Shown: piece after piece, positions 1 to 7,916 of the stretch | Position numbering within the stretch: position 1 is the stretch's first letter | Layout: each line of letters starts with the position of its first letter | Source of the DNA: an uncultured Opitutales bacterium | GTDB lineage: Bacteria; Verrucomicrobiota; Verrucomicrobiia; Opitutales; Intestinicryptomonadaceae | NCBI GenBank assembly: GCA_900552245.1 | Contig: URYY01000011.1 | Span: forward strand, 1-29,039 | Length of the DNA stretch: 29,039 nt | Reading direction: 5' to 3' | Program-made: the position numbers and the translations under genes | The notes under the pieces: model-generated | Database searches by the model: none | What the model was told of the DNA's origin: nothing | The model's input: the letters and a program-made list of their open reading frames with translations, nothing else

Positions 1-69
1 ATGAAAGACAAATCTAAAAAATCAACCTATTCCACAACCTTTGGTGTTGACCCCAAAAAAGCCGCCTAA
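1..69 (+). CDS. Possible C-terminal tail of a gene truncated by the window edge, or a 22-codon ORF
   Basis: An open frame runs from base 1 (an ATG) to a TAA at 67-69 and encodes 22 residues, Lys/Ser/Thr-rich. It may be the last codons of a gene entering from outside the window, converging on the tRNA, or a chance ORF. Its last codons lie inside the hairpin of the minus-strand terminator at 55-90. I do not recognise the peptide. Sequence upstream of base 1 would decide. Confidence 0.22.
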   Translation: MKDKSKKSTYSTTFGVDPKKAA

Positions 70-90
70 ACCTTCTGTTTAAGCGGCTTT
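55..90 (-). terminator. Intrinsic terminator of the tRNA-Arg transcript
   Basis: On the minus strand, just past the tRNA CCA end, a hairpin with arms AAAGCCGC and GCGGCTTT, extended by a TAAAC/GTTTA pairing with one mismatch, is followed by six T's (A's at 55-60 on the plus strand). This is a classic rho-independent terminator, only about 6 nt downstream of the tRNA. Confidence 0.85.
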
Positions 91-95
91 CAAAA

Positions 96-171
96 TGGCG
101 GGAGAGGTGGGACTCGAACCCACGACCAACGGTTTAGAAAACCGCTGCTCTATCCACTGAGCTACACTCCC
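96..171 (-). tRNA. tRNA-Arg (anticodon UCU)
   Basis: Read on the minus strand, the 76-nt sequence folds as a full cloverleaf. The acceptor arm is GGGAGTG/CTCTCCC with one T-T mismatch. The D-arm is GCTC/GAGC, and the anticodon arm is GCGGT/ACCGT around loop TTTCTAA. The T-arm is GTGGG/CCCAC around TTCGAGT. Bases 34-36 of the tRNA are TCT, so it decodes AGA arginine codons. The discriminator is G and the CCA end is encoded in the DNA (96-98). A terminator follows directly. Confidence 0.96.
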
Positions 172-268
172 TCAATTTTTAAAAATAGCAATCTACTTCT
201 TTTTCTCTATCTATCAAGCAAATTTATTCAAAAAACTCTCTTTGCTCTCTCTGGCAATACCCTTCGGC

Positions 269-1261
269 TCATTTAACTTCAGACGGAGCAATCCCAAACT
301 TCTTCTTAAAGGCCGTAGCAAAGTACTGGCTCGACGAAAAGCCAACGCTCATCGCCGCGTCTATTATTTTTATTTCCCTATCTCCCTTCAGTATGTCATA
401 AGCTCTTTGCAGCCTTATATCAGACAGATATTCAAGTGGTGTCATATTCGTTATCTGTTTGCAATAAAATGTGAATCTCGTCTGCTTTAATCCGCATTCC
501 TCCGCCATAGTTGAAATCGTCCAGTTCTTTTCCGGCATATCCTTCAACTGCTCAAGAAAGATCTTTACGCAATACTCATTAGATGAAAAATATTCGTTAT
601 TGCCGCTGCTTTGCGTCCTCAAAACCTCAAGTGCGGAAAGCAAAATCTGATTTACAGAAATTGCCACTCGCGAGAAACAAGCATTGCTACCTTTTAAAAT
701 CTCGCGATTCAAATTCTTGAAGGCCTCGGCAGCAGGCTTGTCGGCTTTGAACGCACATTCGTCCGATTCCTTTACGCGCTTTGCAAGTTCTGCGAAATCG
801 CGCTTTGAAAGCACTATCCAGTCTGGTTTTATCCAATTTCTGTTTGGTGCTCGAACGCCGAAATCAAGAATAATCCAGTGCAGTTTACTTCTCGTTACAT
901 TTGGATTCCCGAGCGAGTGTTCTTGCCATGGACGCGTTATTGTTAGCGCGTTTGCCTCCAATGAGGCATGTCGCTTTTTTACAGCTTTGTAGCTAAAGTC
1001 AAGTCTTCCATTCTCAAGCCAAGCGATTTCAAGCCCTTCGTTTCTGTGTTTGCCCAGGCCCCAATTTTGCTTTTCGCGCGCATTCCAAAAGCCGGCGCTG
1101 CTCAGCCCCTTTAATTCACTTTCCGGAAGCCTAACTCCACGATATGGCGGACGCGACAATGCGTGAAAGTCTATCAGATTGTTATCGGATGCCGATTTAA
1201 GCTGGGTGCAAGAGTCGCACACAAATTCGCCCTTGGTGTATCTATAGACTATTCTCTTCAT
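269..1261 (-). CDS. AraC-family transcriptional regulator, divergent from the sugar operon
   Basis: This 330-residue protein has the two-part layout of AraC/XylS regulators. An N-terminal effector-binding region comes first (about 1-200, with a cupin-like stretch rich in Trp and His around 75-130). A C-terminal double helix-turn-helix follows (about 240-330), including the typical second-HTH segment with VGFSSSQYFATAFKKKFG and a final P-S-E. The N-terminal region also carries a Cys pair (FVCDSC) near residues 14-18. The gene is transcribed away from the isomerase gene at 1396, and the 134-bp gap holds a perfect dyad at 1278-1294. It most likely senses a sugar or sugar derivative and controls the operon at 1396-6057. 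The ligand cannot be read from sequence. No terminator was seen after it. Confidence 0.9.
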   Translation of the reverse strand: MKRIVYRYTKGEFVCDSCTQLKSASDNNLIDFHALSRPPYRGVRLPESELKGLSSAGFWNAREKQNWGLGKHRNEGLEIAWLENGRLDFSYKAVKKRHASLEANALTITRPWQEHSLGNPNVTRSKLHWIILDFGVRAPNRNWIKPDWIVLSKRDFAELAKRVKESDECAFKADKPAAEAFKNLNREILKGSNACFSRVAISVNQILLSALEVLRTQSSGNNEYFSSNEYCVKIFLEQLKDMPEKNWTISTMAEECGLKQTRFTFYCKQITNMTPLEYLSDIRLQRAYDILKGDREIKIIDAAMSVGFSSSQYFATAFKKKFGIAPSEVK

Positions 1262-1277
1262 GCAAACATTTTAAGTA

Positions 1278-1294
1278 TTTATGGACTCCATAAA
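1278..1294. promoter_or_regulatory. Dyad in divergent promoter region (candidate operator)
   Basis: TTTATGG-ACT-CCATAAA is a perfect 7-3-7 inverted repeat. It lies 17 bp upstream of the AraC gene start and about 100 bp upstream of the isomerase gene. It is a candidate binding site, though AraC proteins more often use direct repeats, so another regulator or a chance dyad remains possible. Confidence 0.4.
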
Positions 1295-1395
1295 CAAGCT
1301 TTTTTGTGTTCAAAATTCATCAATGGAGAATTTTAAACGAAAAGAATCGATTTTTTGTGATAGCATCGCAAATGAATTAAAAAAGACTCCTAAAT

Positions 1396-2241
1396 ATGGC
1401 AAAGTTTAGAATAACTCTCAATATGGAATTCTGCAGAAGTGCGGATAAAGGTTTTGAACAAGGTTTGGAACTTGCTTCTAAAATGGGATATAAGTATGTT
1501 GAGCCAATGGTCCACACCGGTTGGGAGCTATTGAGCGAACTAAACTACTTCCACTCCTTCTCTCTCGAAAACGACCCTATGCTTATGGGGCAACTCTGCA
1601 AGAAGCGCGGTGTTAAAATTTCATCAATTAGCGGACATAGCCCACTCATGCGTCCGGAGGCTGCAATAGGCAGACTCATTCGTTCGATAATTATTGCCTT
1701 TGAAAACGGAAGCAAATTTGTAAATACCGACGAGGGCTTGCGCCCGGAATGGATGTCGGAGGATAGCGCTTGGGAGATAATGCGCTACACCCTAAAGCGA
1801 GTTATGGACGCGGCGGAGCGTCACAAAGTGTTCGTTTGCATAGAACCCCACGGCGAATTTTCTAGAACATCTGCGGGGCTTTTAAAAATTTTGTCGCTTT
1901 CCGACAGCCCATGTCTCAAGATAAATTGGGACACGGGCAATAGCTACATCGCGGGGGTTGAGGATCCTTACGAGGGTCTAGAAAAGGTAAAGAAGTATGT
2001 TTGGCATATGCATGCAAAAGACATATCTTTATCGCAAAGCCAAGGCGAGCGCGGCAAGGTGACTGGCACTCCCGTGGGCTGCGCCTGCGGCGAGGGCGTT
2101 GTGGATTGGAAGCGCATAGCAGAAATTATGGAGAGTGAAGATAGGGAGATATTCCTATCTGTCGAGTGCGGAACAATCGCGCAGGCCGAGTACAGCATAA
2201 ATTACTTGAGAGACACTTTAAAAGACTACATTGTCGAATAA
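1396..2241 (+). CDS. Sugar phosphate isomerase/epimerase-like TIM-barrel protein (xylose isomerase/AP endonuclease 2 superfamily)
   Basis: A 281-residue protein without a signal peptide, so probably cytoplasmic. The pattern of the xylose-isomerase-like TIM barrel is visible: E150 in IEPHGEF, D179 in NWDTGN, H204/H206 in WHMHAKD, and E257 in SVECG. Together these form the usual divalent-metal site of this superfamily, so it should be metal-dependent and act on a sugar or keto-sugar. Known relatives isomerise, epimerise or eliminate, and the exact reaction cannot be assigned. It is the first gene of an operon, with the next start 11 nt downstream. No Shine-Dalgarno sequence precedes its ATG. 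The partner genes (ThuA protein, Gfo/Idh/MocA dehydrogenase) suggest it processes an oxidised sugar. Confidence 0.85.
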   Translation: MAKFRITLNMEFCRSADKGFEQGLELASKMGYKYVEPMVHTGWELLSELNYFHSFSLENDPMLMGQLCKKRGVKISSISGHSPLMRPEAAIGRLIRSIIIAFENGSKFVNTDEGLRPEWMSEDSAWEIMRYTLKRVMDAAERHKVFVCIEPHGEFSRTSAGLLKILSLSDSPCLKINWDTGNSYIAGVEDPYEGLEKVKKYVWHMHAKDISLSQSQGERGKVTGTPVGCACGEGVVDWKRIAEIMESEDREIFLSVECGTIAQAEYSINYLRDTLKDYIVE

Positions 2242-2252
2242 GAGGAGGATAC

Positions 2253-4709
2253 ATGAAAATTAAAAAACTTACATGCTTTGCATTTTGCTTTGCGGCGATG
2301 GGGCTTGCGGCTTTTGCAAAGGATAAGTGCCTCATTATAACAGGGCAAAACAACCACAACTGGGCAAGTACTACGCCCGTGCTAAAGACTCTCGCGGAAC
2401 TCAGCGGCGACTTTGACGTAGTTGTGAATGAGGCTCCCGAAAATATGACTGCAGACACCTTAAAGGGAGTCAAAGTTATCGTTTCCAACTGGAATGCTTT
2501 GGGCCCAAAAAAATGGTCCGAGGAGGCTTTTAAGGCTTACGAAGATTTTGTAAATCAGGGTGGCGGCGTAGTTAGCGTCCATGCAGGTACGACATATCCA
2601 AATGCTCCGGAATCTTACAAGAAAATCGGCATAGGCACTTGGACCGGAAAGACTTTCCACGGGCCGTACTCGTCGTTTCAAGTAAAGATTCAAAGTAGTG
2701 AACACCCGGTGATGAAGGGCGTGGGCGATTTTGTAACGCGCGACGAACTCTGGTCTAACGTCGAATTTACGGGCGACTATGAAGTCTTGGCAAGCGCCAT
2801 TGCAAGCGGACGCTTTTACGTTGACCGCATATTGGGCAAAGACGCAAAGCAAAACAGCGTTCCTCAGCCTTCGGTTGTCGCTACCACAATAGGCAAGGGC
2901 AAGTGCGTGACCATATTTTTGGGGCACGATGTAATTGCGATGGGCAAACCCGAATTTATGGACATATTCGCAAATGCGCTTCTATGGACAAGCGGCGGCG
3001 AGGTTGAGGGCGGCCTTATAAATGAGGGTAATTTGGATAAGGTTACTTTGGAGATTTCAAAGCAGATTGAAAACGGCAACATGTCGCTTGTAAATGCCCT
3101 TGACAATTTTGCCTTAAATAGCGATGCAAAGGTGCGTTCAAAAGTGGTGGATTCCCTCCTTAAAAATGTGGTCTCAAATTCCGATGCGGCGCCTTACTTT
3201 AAGCGCAGGGCTTGGTATTTAATTGCAAATATTGCCGGCAAGCAGGACATCGCAAAGATATCAAAATATCTTGGTAATAAGGATTGCGCGGAGCTTGCCA
3301 AAGCGGCTGTTGAGCGCGCTAATTTTGCTTTGCAAACCCAAATGCCTGCAGTCATTGAATTTAAGGTGGTAGACTCTGCAGCGCTTAAGAAAATGCTCGC
3401 AGACTACGGCAAACTTTCTGACGACGAAAAAATAAAAGCTTTGGCGCAGTTTTACTTCGCGGCTTTTAAGCCCGCCTTGCCAAAGGCGCGGGAGGAAGTG
3501 AAAAATCCGAATAGGGAAATTGCTTTAAACGCTCTCAGAGTCTTGTCAAAGCTGGCGACGACCGATGACTATCCCTTCTTTGCAACTCTTCTTAAGGAGA
3601 CTTCCGATCAGGGGCGCAAACGCGCTATTTTAGAGTCTGCAATGTGCATTGAAAACGCAAACTTTGATGTGCTAAAGGCTCTGAAGGCGGCTTCTCCGGC
3701 GGACGTTGAACTCTACGCAAATATCGCTCTTGTAAAAGACGCTAAGACTGCAATAAACGCCATTTTGTCGGGCGAGATGCCATCTTACGAAACTCTGAAT
3801 TTGATGCTTCCATATGCCGATGAATCAAATATAGCTTCGATTTTATCTCTCTTTGGAAAGTCAAATCAGGGTGATTCAGCTCTCAATAGAGCTCTTGTAA
3901 ATTACATGCGTCAAGGAGGCCAAAACTTTGAGCTTGTAAAGTCCGTCTTTGATTCGCTCAATTCTGCCGCCAAGGCAAAAGTTTTGCAGGCGCTTGCAGT
4001 TTGCGCAAATCCGCAGATGTTTGACTTTGTGTTAAATTTGGCAAACTCTTCTGACAAGGCTAGTTCTGAGGCTGCAACTTCAGCTATAATGAACTGGCGC
4101 AGCTCCGAGCCTATCATGAAAATTGCCGCGATGGAAAAGGTGGGTGGCGCAAGCAGTGTTGAGGTTTTGTACTCAATCTTAAATAAGAACAGAAACACTG
4201 TTTTAAAGCCCGGCGAGATAGTTACTCTATCCAAAATTTTTAGCGCCCAAAAGAATCCAAAATATGCAGATTTGACAAAGCGTTTGGGCGAGGTCTGCGC
4301 GAGTGCCAAACCCAGAGGCAATAAGAATCTCGCAAAGGGCGCAAAGGCCGAGAGCGTCTACAAGTACGGTCCGGACGGAAGCGGAGGGCTTCCGCCGGCT
4401 GCTATTGACTGCGACAGCAGAACATATTGGGACGAAGTTGACGGCAAGGGCCTTTACGGTCTAAGAATAACTTTGCCCAAAAAGGAAAAAATATCCCAGA
4501 TGCGAATCTTGCGCTACAACGAAGTTTGGAGCCCTGACGGCTTTGAAGTCTTTGTGGACGGAAAGAGTGTTAAAAAGGTCGGGTACGCAGTTTATGAAAA
4601 CAACCGCTTTAATCTCGATTTGAACGTAGAGGGCAGTGTTTTGGAAATAAAGATAGACAATGTTCCGGAGGGCAAATCGCCCGCAATACGCGAACTTGAA
4701 CTGTACTAA
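2253..4709 (+). CDS. Exported ThuA-domain protein with HEAT-like repeats and C-terminal F5/8-type C domain
   Basis: The frame is open from 2166, inside the previous gene, but the start at 2253 is chosen. It has a GAGGAGG ribosome site 4 nt upstream and opens directly into a signal peptide (basic MKIKK, hydrophobic core, cleavage likely after AFA at residue 22). The mature part of this 818-residue protein has three sections. A ThuA-like domain spans about 25-250 (glutamine-amidotransferase-like fold; GQNNHNW near 31-37, GGGVVSVHAG near 103-112, GHD at 224-226). A helical section with HEAT-like repeats spans about 260-690. A discoidin-like F5/8C domain covers about 692-818. ThuA proteins act in trehalose and other sugar use via keto-sugar intermediates. 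The C-terminal domain probably binds carbohydrate. Exported, so periplasmic or surface-attached. Confidence 0.88.
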   Translation: MKIKKLTCFAFCFAAMGLAAFAKDKCLIITGQNNHNWASTTPVLKTLAELSGDFDVVVNEAPENMTADTLKGVKVIVSNWNALGPKKWSEEAFKAYEDFVNQGGGVVSVHAGTTYPNAPESYKKIGIGTWTGKTFHGPYSSFQVKIQSSEHPVMKGVGDFVTRDELWSNVEFTGDYEVLASAIASGRFYVDRILGKDAKQNSVPQPSVVATTIGKGKCVTIFLGHDVIAMGKPEFMDIFANALLWTSGGEVEGGLINEGNLDKVTLEISKQIENGNMSLVNALDNFALNSDAKVRSKVVDSLLKNVVSNSDAAPYFKRRAWYLIANIAGKQDIAKISKYLGNKDCAELAKAAVERANFALQTQMPAVIEFKVVDSAALKKMLADYGKLSDDEKIKALAQFYFAAFKPALPKAREEVKNPNREIALNALRVLSKLATTDDYPFFATLLKETSDQGRKRAILESAMCIENANFDVLKALKAASPADVELYANIALVKDAKTAINAILSGEMPSYETLNLMLPYADESNIASILSLFGKSNQGDSALNRALVNYMRQGGQNFELVKSVFDSLNSAAKAKVLQALAVCANPQMFDFVLNLANSSDKASSEAATSAIMNWRSSEPIMKIAAMEKVGGASSVEVLYSILNKNRNTVLKPGEIVTLSKIFSAQKNPKYADLTKRLGEVCASAKPRGNKNLAKGAKAESVYKYGPDGSGGLPPAAIDCDSRTYWDEVDGKGLYGLRITLPKKEKISQMRILRYNEVWSPDGFEVFVDGKSVKKVGYAVYENNRFNLDLNVEGSVLEIKIDNVPEGKSPAIRELELY

Positions 4710-4722
4710 GTTAGGAGGAAAA

Positions 4723-6057
4723 ATGAAAAGACGCAATTTTTTGAAAAGTTCCATTTTTGCGGGTTTGGCCGCACCTACGATTTTGTCGTCGCACCTATTT
4801 GGCGCAGATTCGCCGAATGAAAAAATAAACGTAGGCTTCATAGCCTATGGCGATAGAGCTTCGCAGCTCATAGGCGGCTTTTTGGGCAATTCCGCCTGCC
4901 GCGTCGTGGGTGTTTGCGACCCAAAGGCTTGGAGAGTTAAGGAATTTCACAAGCGCGTAAATTCCTTTTACGGTGATGGGAGTGCTGCAAAAACCTACTC
5001 CAATTATCGCGAGATACTTGCCGATAAGTCTATAGACGCCGTTGTAATTTCCACTCCGGACCACAACCATACTCCCATCGCGATTGCTGCGGCTCGCGCC
5101 GGAAAAGACATCTATTGCGAGAAGGGACTAAGCACTTGCATGAACTTGCGCAAAAAGTTGCGCGAGGAGGTTGCAAAAAATAAGGTCGTGTTCCAATACG
5201 GCACCCAGCAGCGCTCGGGCTACACAATGCAGCGCCCTGTCGAGCTTGTTAGAAACGGCTATATAGGAAACATTAAAAAAGTGCTTTTGCGCTGCGGCGG
5301 CGGTGGATTAAATCAGACAAAATTTGTAGAGCAAGCTATTCCGGCAGGTTTTGACTACGACCAGTGGTTGGGCGTTGCCCCGCTTGCTCCCTATTCCGAC
5401 GTCAGAGTTTCGCAGGGCGGAGGTTGGTTTATATACGACTACGCTCTGGGCTTTATTGCGGGTTGGGGGGCGCACCCACTCGATCTTATGCAGTGGGGCT
5501 TAAATCAGGATTCCTCAGGGCCCATACTTGTGGAGGGCAGCGGCGTAATACCTGCCTGCGGCATATTCGACACATTGACGGATTGGAACTTCAGAATGAA
5601 GTATGCAAACGGAGTGGACGTTCACTTTGTGGCGAATCCGAATGTTGAAGATTTGTTTGTGGAGCATGAAGATATAAGAAGGAATCTGCGCGGTATGGCG
5701 GATCCACAGCTTGTCTTTATAGGCGATGAGGGTTGGATAGCTACCGACAGGCCATACTTTATCTGTTCAGATCCGCGCCTTGAAAAGATTGAGCTTAAGC
5801 CCGGCGATTGGAGAGCCACAAACTTGGACAAAAAGTCTTTTGACCACGCCGCAAACTTCCTGCATTGCTGCAAAACCCGCGAACTTACAGTTTCGCATTG
5901 CGAGGCCGCTATAAGAAGCGACACCATATCGCAGATTTGCGATGTCGTTGTAAGAAGCGGAAAGAGCGTGCATTGGAATCCTAAGACTGAAAGCACTGGA
6001 AATCCTACTCAAGACAAGATGATGATTCGCCGTCAGCGCGAGGCTTGGGCGGTTTAA
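4723..6057 (+). CDS. Tat-exported Gfo/Idh/MocA-family oxidoreductase
   Basis: The start at 4723 is chosen because of AGGAGG 5 nt upstream and the twin-arginine leader that follows (KRRNFLKSS, then a hydrophobic stretch to SHLFGA). This gives 444 residues. The Rossmann fold begins near residue 38 as GFIAYGDR, with Ala where the usual second Gly of GxGxxG stands. E133-K134-G135 replaces the usual EKP but keeps the catalytic Lys. GWGAHPLDLMQW (H251, D254) matches the active-site His/Asp region of the family. It should oxidise a sugar with a tightly bound NAD(P), folding before Tat export. It is the last gene of the operon, 13 nt after the ThuA gene, and a terminator follows at 6078. The substrate is unknown; a 3-dehydrogenase of glycosides is one possibility. 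Confidence 0.9.
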   Translation: MKRRNFLKSSIFAGLAAPTILSSHLFGADSPNEKINVGFIAYGDRASQLIGGFLGNSACRVVGVCDPKAWRVKEFHKRVNSFYGDGSAAKTYSNYREILADKSIDAVVISTPDHNHTPIAIAAARAGKDIYCEKGLSTCMNLRKKLREEVAKNKVVFQYGTQQRSGYTMQRPVELVRNGYIGNIKKVLLRCGGGGLNQTKFVEQAIPAGFDYDQWLGVAPLAPYSDVRVSQGGGWFIYDYALGFIAGWGAHPLDLMQWGLNQDSSGPILVEGSGVIPACGIFDTLTDWNFRMKYANGVDVHFVANPNVEDLFVEHEDIRRNLRGMADPQLVFIGDEGWIATDRPYFICSDPRLEKIELKPGDWRATNLDKKSFDHAANFLHCCKTRELTVSHCEAAIRSDTISQICDVVVRSGKSVHWNPKTESTGNPTQDKMMIRRQREAWAV

Positions 6058-6077
6058 TTTCTTCATATTCGCTTTAT

Positions 6078-6104
6078 AGCCTCCGCGTTCAGGGGGCTTT
6101 TTTT
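6078..6104 (+). terminator. Intrinsic terminator of the sugar operon
   Basis: AGCCTCC and GGGGGCT pair (one G-T wobble) around loop GCGTTCA and are followed by six T's. It lies 20 nt after the oxidoreductase stop and touches the 3' end of the convergent AraC gene. Confidence 0.85.
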
Positions 6105-7011
6105 AGAAGTATCCGGCAAATCTGTCTCTAAATTCCTTTGGTGTAAGATTTGTTTCCCTTAAAAATGCGAGCCGCATCCCGTAAATATTTTTGTAGCCCG
6201 CGAGGTTTGCAACGGCCTTGATTGGAATGTCTGTGGTGGCTAAGAGTTCCTTTGCCCTAGATAGTTTGCAGAGGTCTATTTCTCTGCCTATTGAAAAGTC
6301 TTTAAATTCGGAAACTTTTCTAAATAGAGTTCGTGGGCTTAACCCAAGTTCGCGGGCGATGTCCTCAACTTTAATGTCTGTGTGCGCCCAGCTCCAAATC
6401 AATTTCTGTATCTCGTCTTTTAGGTTGCTAATTTGCTCTGTTTTGTCGGCGTTTCTCTTTTTTTGTTTTATAGCAGCTTCTATTTTGGCTATGAGTCCGA
6501 ATAGATTTGCCGCAATAATTCCCGAGGTGGGGCGTTCGCTTTGATTTAGGATTTTTGTAAATTCCAGTGCGCTATCAAATAAGTCTGAAAAATTTTCAGG
6601 CGTGTAGACTTTTTCCGATTCAATGTTGCTCTGATTGTTGAAGTAGGAGTGGGCGGTTTTACCGTTAAAGCCTATCCATAGTTCCGTCCAGCCGGATTTT
6701 ATATCGGGGCGGTATCGGTGCCAGGTTGATGGCGAAATTAAATAGAATGAATCAGTTGGGATCTTTTGCCGGCCGGCTTTTGTGTCGAGTATGCCGTCTA
6801 TCTTTGCATCGCTTATAAATACGAGTGTGTATTCCGGCAGTATGCGCCCTTCAGAGAACTTAAAGATATACTTTGGCGGATGCCTTCTCGGCGGGTACAC
6901 CTCTCCGGCGGGAATGTATTGAGAGCCGTAGCAAGTGCAGTAGAAACCGAAGTCTATGGCTTTTTCATCTACAGGAAGGTACGTAAAAGTCTGCAAAACT
7001 TTGCGCCTCAT
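6103..7011 (-). CDS. Second AraC-family transcriptional regulator
   Basis: A 302-residue protein with an N-terminal cupin-like sensor region (about 20-160; FYLISPSTWHRYRPD is a typical motif of AraC sensor domains) and a C-terminal AraC double HTH (about 205-300; IKVEDIARELGLSPRTLFRKVSEF, then AVANLAGYKNIYGMRLAFLRE and LTPKEFR). It converges with the oxidoreductase gene and ends at that operon's terminator. Position suggests it is a second sugar-responsive regulator for the same operon, or for an unlinked locus. It is clearly different in sequence from the AraC protein at 269-1261, so it is not a recent duplicate. The upstream region is very AT-rich with no clear ribosome site. Confidence 0.9.
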   Translation of the reverse strand: MRRKVLQTFTYLPVDEKAIDFGFYCTCYGSQYIPAGEVYPPRRHPPKYIFKFSEGRILPEYTLVFISDAKIDGILDTKAGRQKIPTDSFYLISPSTWHRYRPDIKSGWTELWIGFNGKTAHSYFNNQSNIESEKVYTPENFSDLFDSALEFTKILNQSERPTSGIIAANLFGLIAKIEAAIKQKKRNADKTEQISNLKDEIQKLIWSWAHTDIKVEDIARELGLSPRTLFRKVSEFKDFSIGREIDLCKLSRAKELLATTDIPIKAVANLAGYKNIYGMRLAFLRETNLTPKEFRDRFAGYF

Positions 7012-7637
7012 TTGTCATTAAAATTAAGTTATATATATTGTTATCTCTTTTGTAATTCTAGAATAACTCTTTATTTTTAAGCATATTGAACTGAATATAT
7101 AATATAGATTAAATGTCATAAAATTTAAATTTTTTGCAAGCTTAAAATCTTGAAGATTTCTATTTGAAAATCTAGAAATTTATGAAAGAGCAAAGTATTT
7201 AGCTGTTTTGCTCAGAGTGTGGAAAAATGGAAAATGTATTGAGAGATTTGCTTTGCTTTGCGAGCGCTAAGCTTCCGCTATTTTTTAGCGCAGAAGTCTT
7301 TGCTTCTGTGAGTAGCAATTCAGTGCCGAGTGGGCATCTCGAGATTATGAAAGACAATTTCTCTCGCAGGAAATTGCAGCAGGGACTTGCGCTGTGTGGA
7401 GAGGTCGATGTCTTTTGCCTAAGTTTCGCAATTTTGAGCACTCCGCAAGAAAACCCAAGGTACTATTGTTGCGGTTTAAAGGCTGATATTTTTACAAGAC
7501 TCTTAGCTCGGTGGGCGAATGCTATGTTATTCAAACTTACAACCGCTTGGCAGAATCTTCTAACTGTCGCTTTAAAATTGCGCGCGGGAACTGAAATGAA
7601 TCTGGAAGGAATTTAAACAAAAGCTCAACCAACTATC

Positions 7638-7721
7638 GGTCTAAATGTGTGAGTTTGGACCGCGGCGCTCTCAAGCTGAGGGCGCAAAATAAAAAGCGCC
7701 GAAAATTTCGGCGCTTTCCTT
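7638..7721 (+). ncRNA. Candidate structured RNA 3' end: two hairpins plus terminator
   Basis: Two stems follow each other: GGTCTAAA/TTTGGACC (7638-7661, 8 bp) and GCGCTCTCA/TGAGGGCGC (7665-7685, 9 bp with a 3-nt loop). A 12-bp terminator stem at 7693-7717 comes next. Each of the first two stems contains one T-G pair, which is a valid G-U wobble only in a plus-strand transcript (it would be A-C on the other strand). This favours a plus-strand RNA. No coding gene lies upstream on this strand after 6057, so it may be the end of a small RNA. The 5' end is not identified. Confidence 0.4.
7693..7721 (+). terminator. Strong intrinsic terminator, possibly bidirectional
   Basis: AAAGCGCCGAAA and TTTCGGCGCTTT are perfectly complementary (7693-7717), followed by CCTTTT on the plus strand. 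The minus strand also has a T-run after the stem (A's at 7691-7695), so it could stop transcription from the DUF1848 gene side as well. Confidence 0.75.
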
Positions 7722-7916
7722 TTACCTAAGTTTATTGAGGGCGAGGGGCGCATAATTCTTAATCTCTCTTGCCTTCAAATTGTTTTTAGATAAAACGGGT
7801 AAAAGAAAGTAGCATTATTCTGTAAATTTTTCGGCGCTTCCCGTTCGGCTCTTCGGCAAATTAGTTCAATTTGTTTTGCGGTGTCAGTTCACACCTTAGA
7901 GTTGGCGTTTAATTCA

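Larger units (their letters stand above)
7012..7916. other. 905-bp region without a recognisable protein gene; hairpin-rich
   Basis: The left part (7012-7200) is very AT-rich and probably holds the promoter of the AraC gene at 6103-7011. Open frames at 7227-7616 (plus) and 7199-7441 (minus) overlap each other, lack ribosome sites and resemble no family I know; I do not call them genes. The region does hold perfect hairpins at 7264-7291 (GCGCTAA/TTAGCGC), 7291-7308 (CAGAAG/CTTCTG) and 7355-7376 (CAATTTC/GAAATTG). A tight cluster of three more, ending in a terminator, lies at 7638-7717. None of the signatures of tmRNA, RNase P RNA or SRP RNA that I looked for was seen. Confidence 0.6.

Noticed and set aside
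2166..2252. Upstream start for the ThuA protein
   Set aside because: It would overlap the isomerase gene by 76 bp and put 29 Arg-rich residues before an obvious signal peptide; the ATG at 2253 has a strong ribosome site.
7227..7616. Plus-strand open frame (129 codons) in the protein-free region
   Set aside because: No ribosome site, no recognisable motif, and it overlaps an equally plausible minus-strand frame (7199-7441). The interval is better described by its hairpins.
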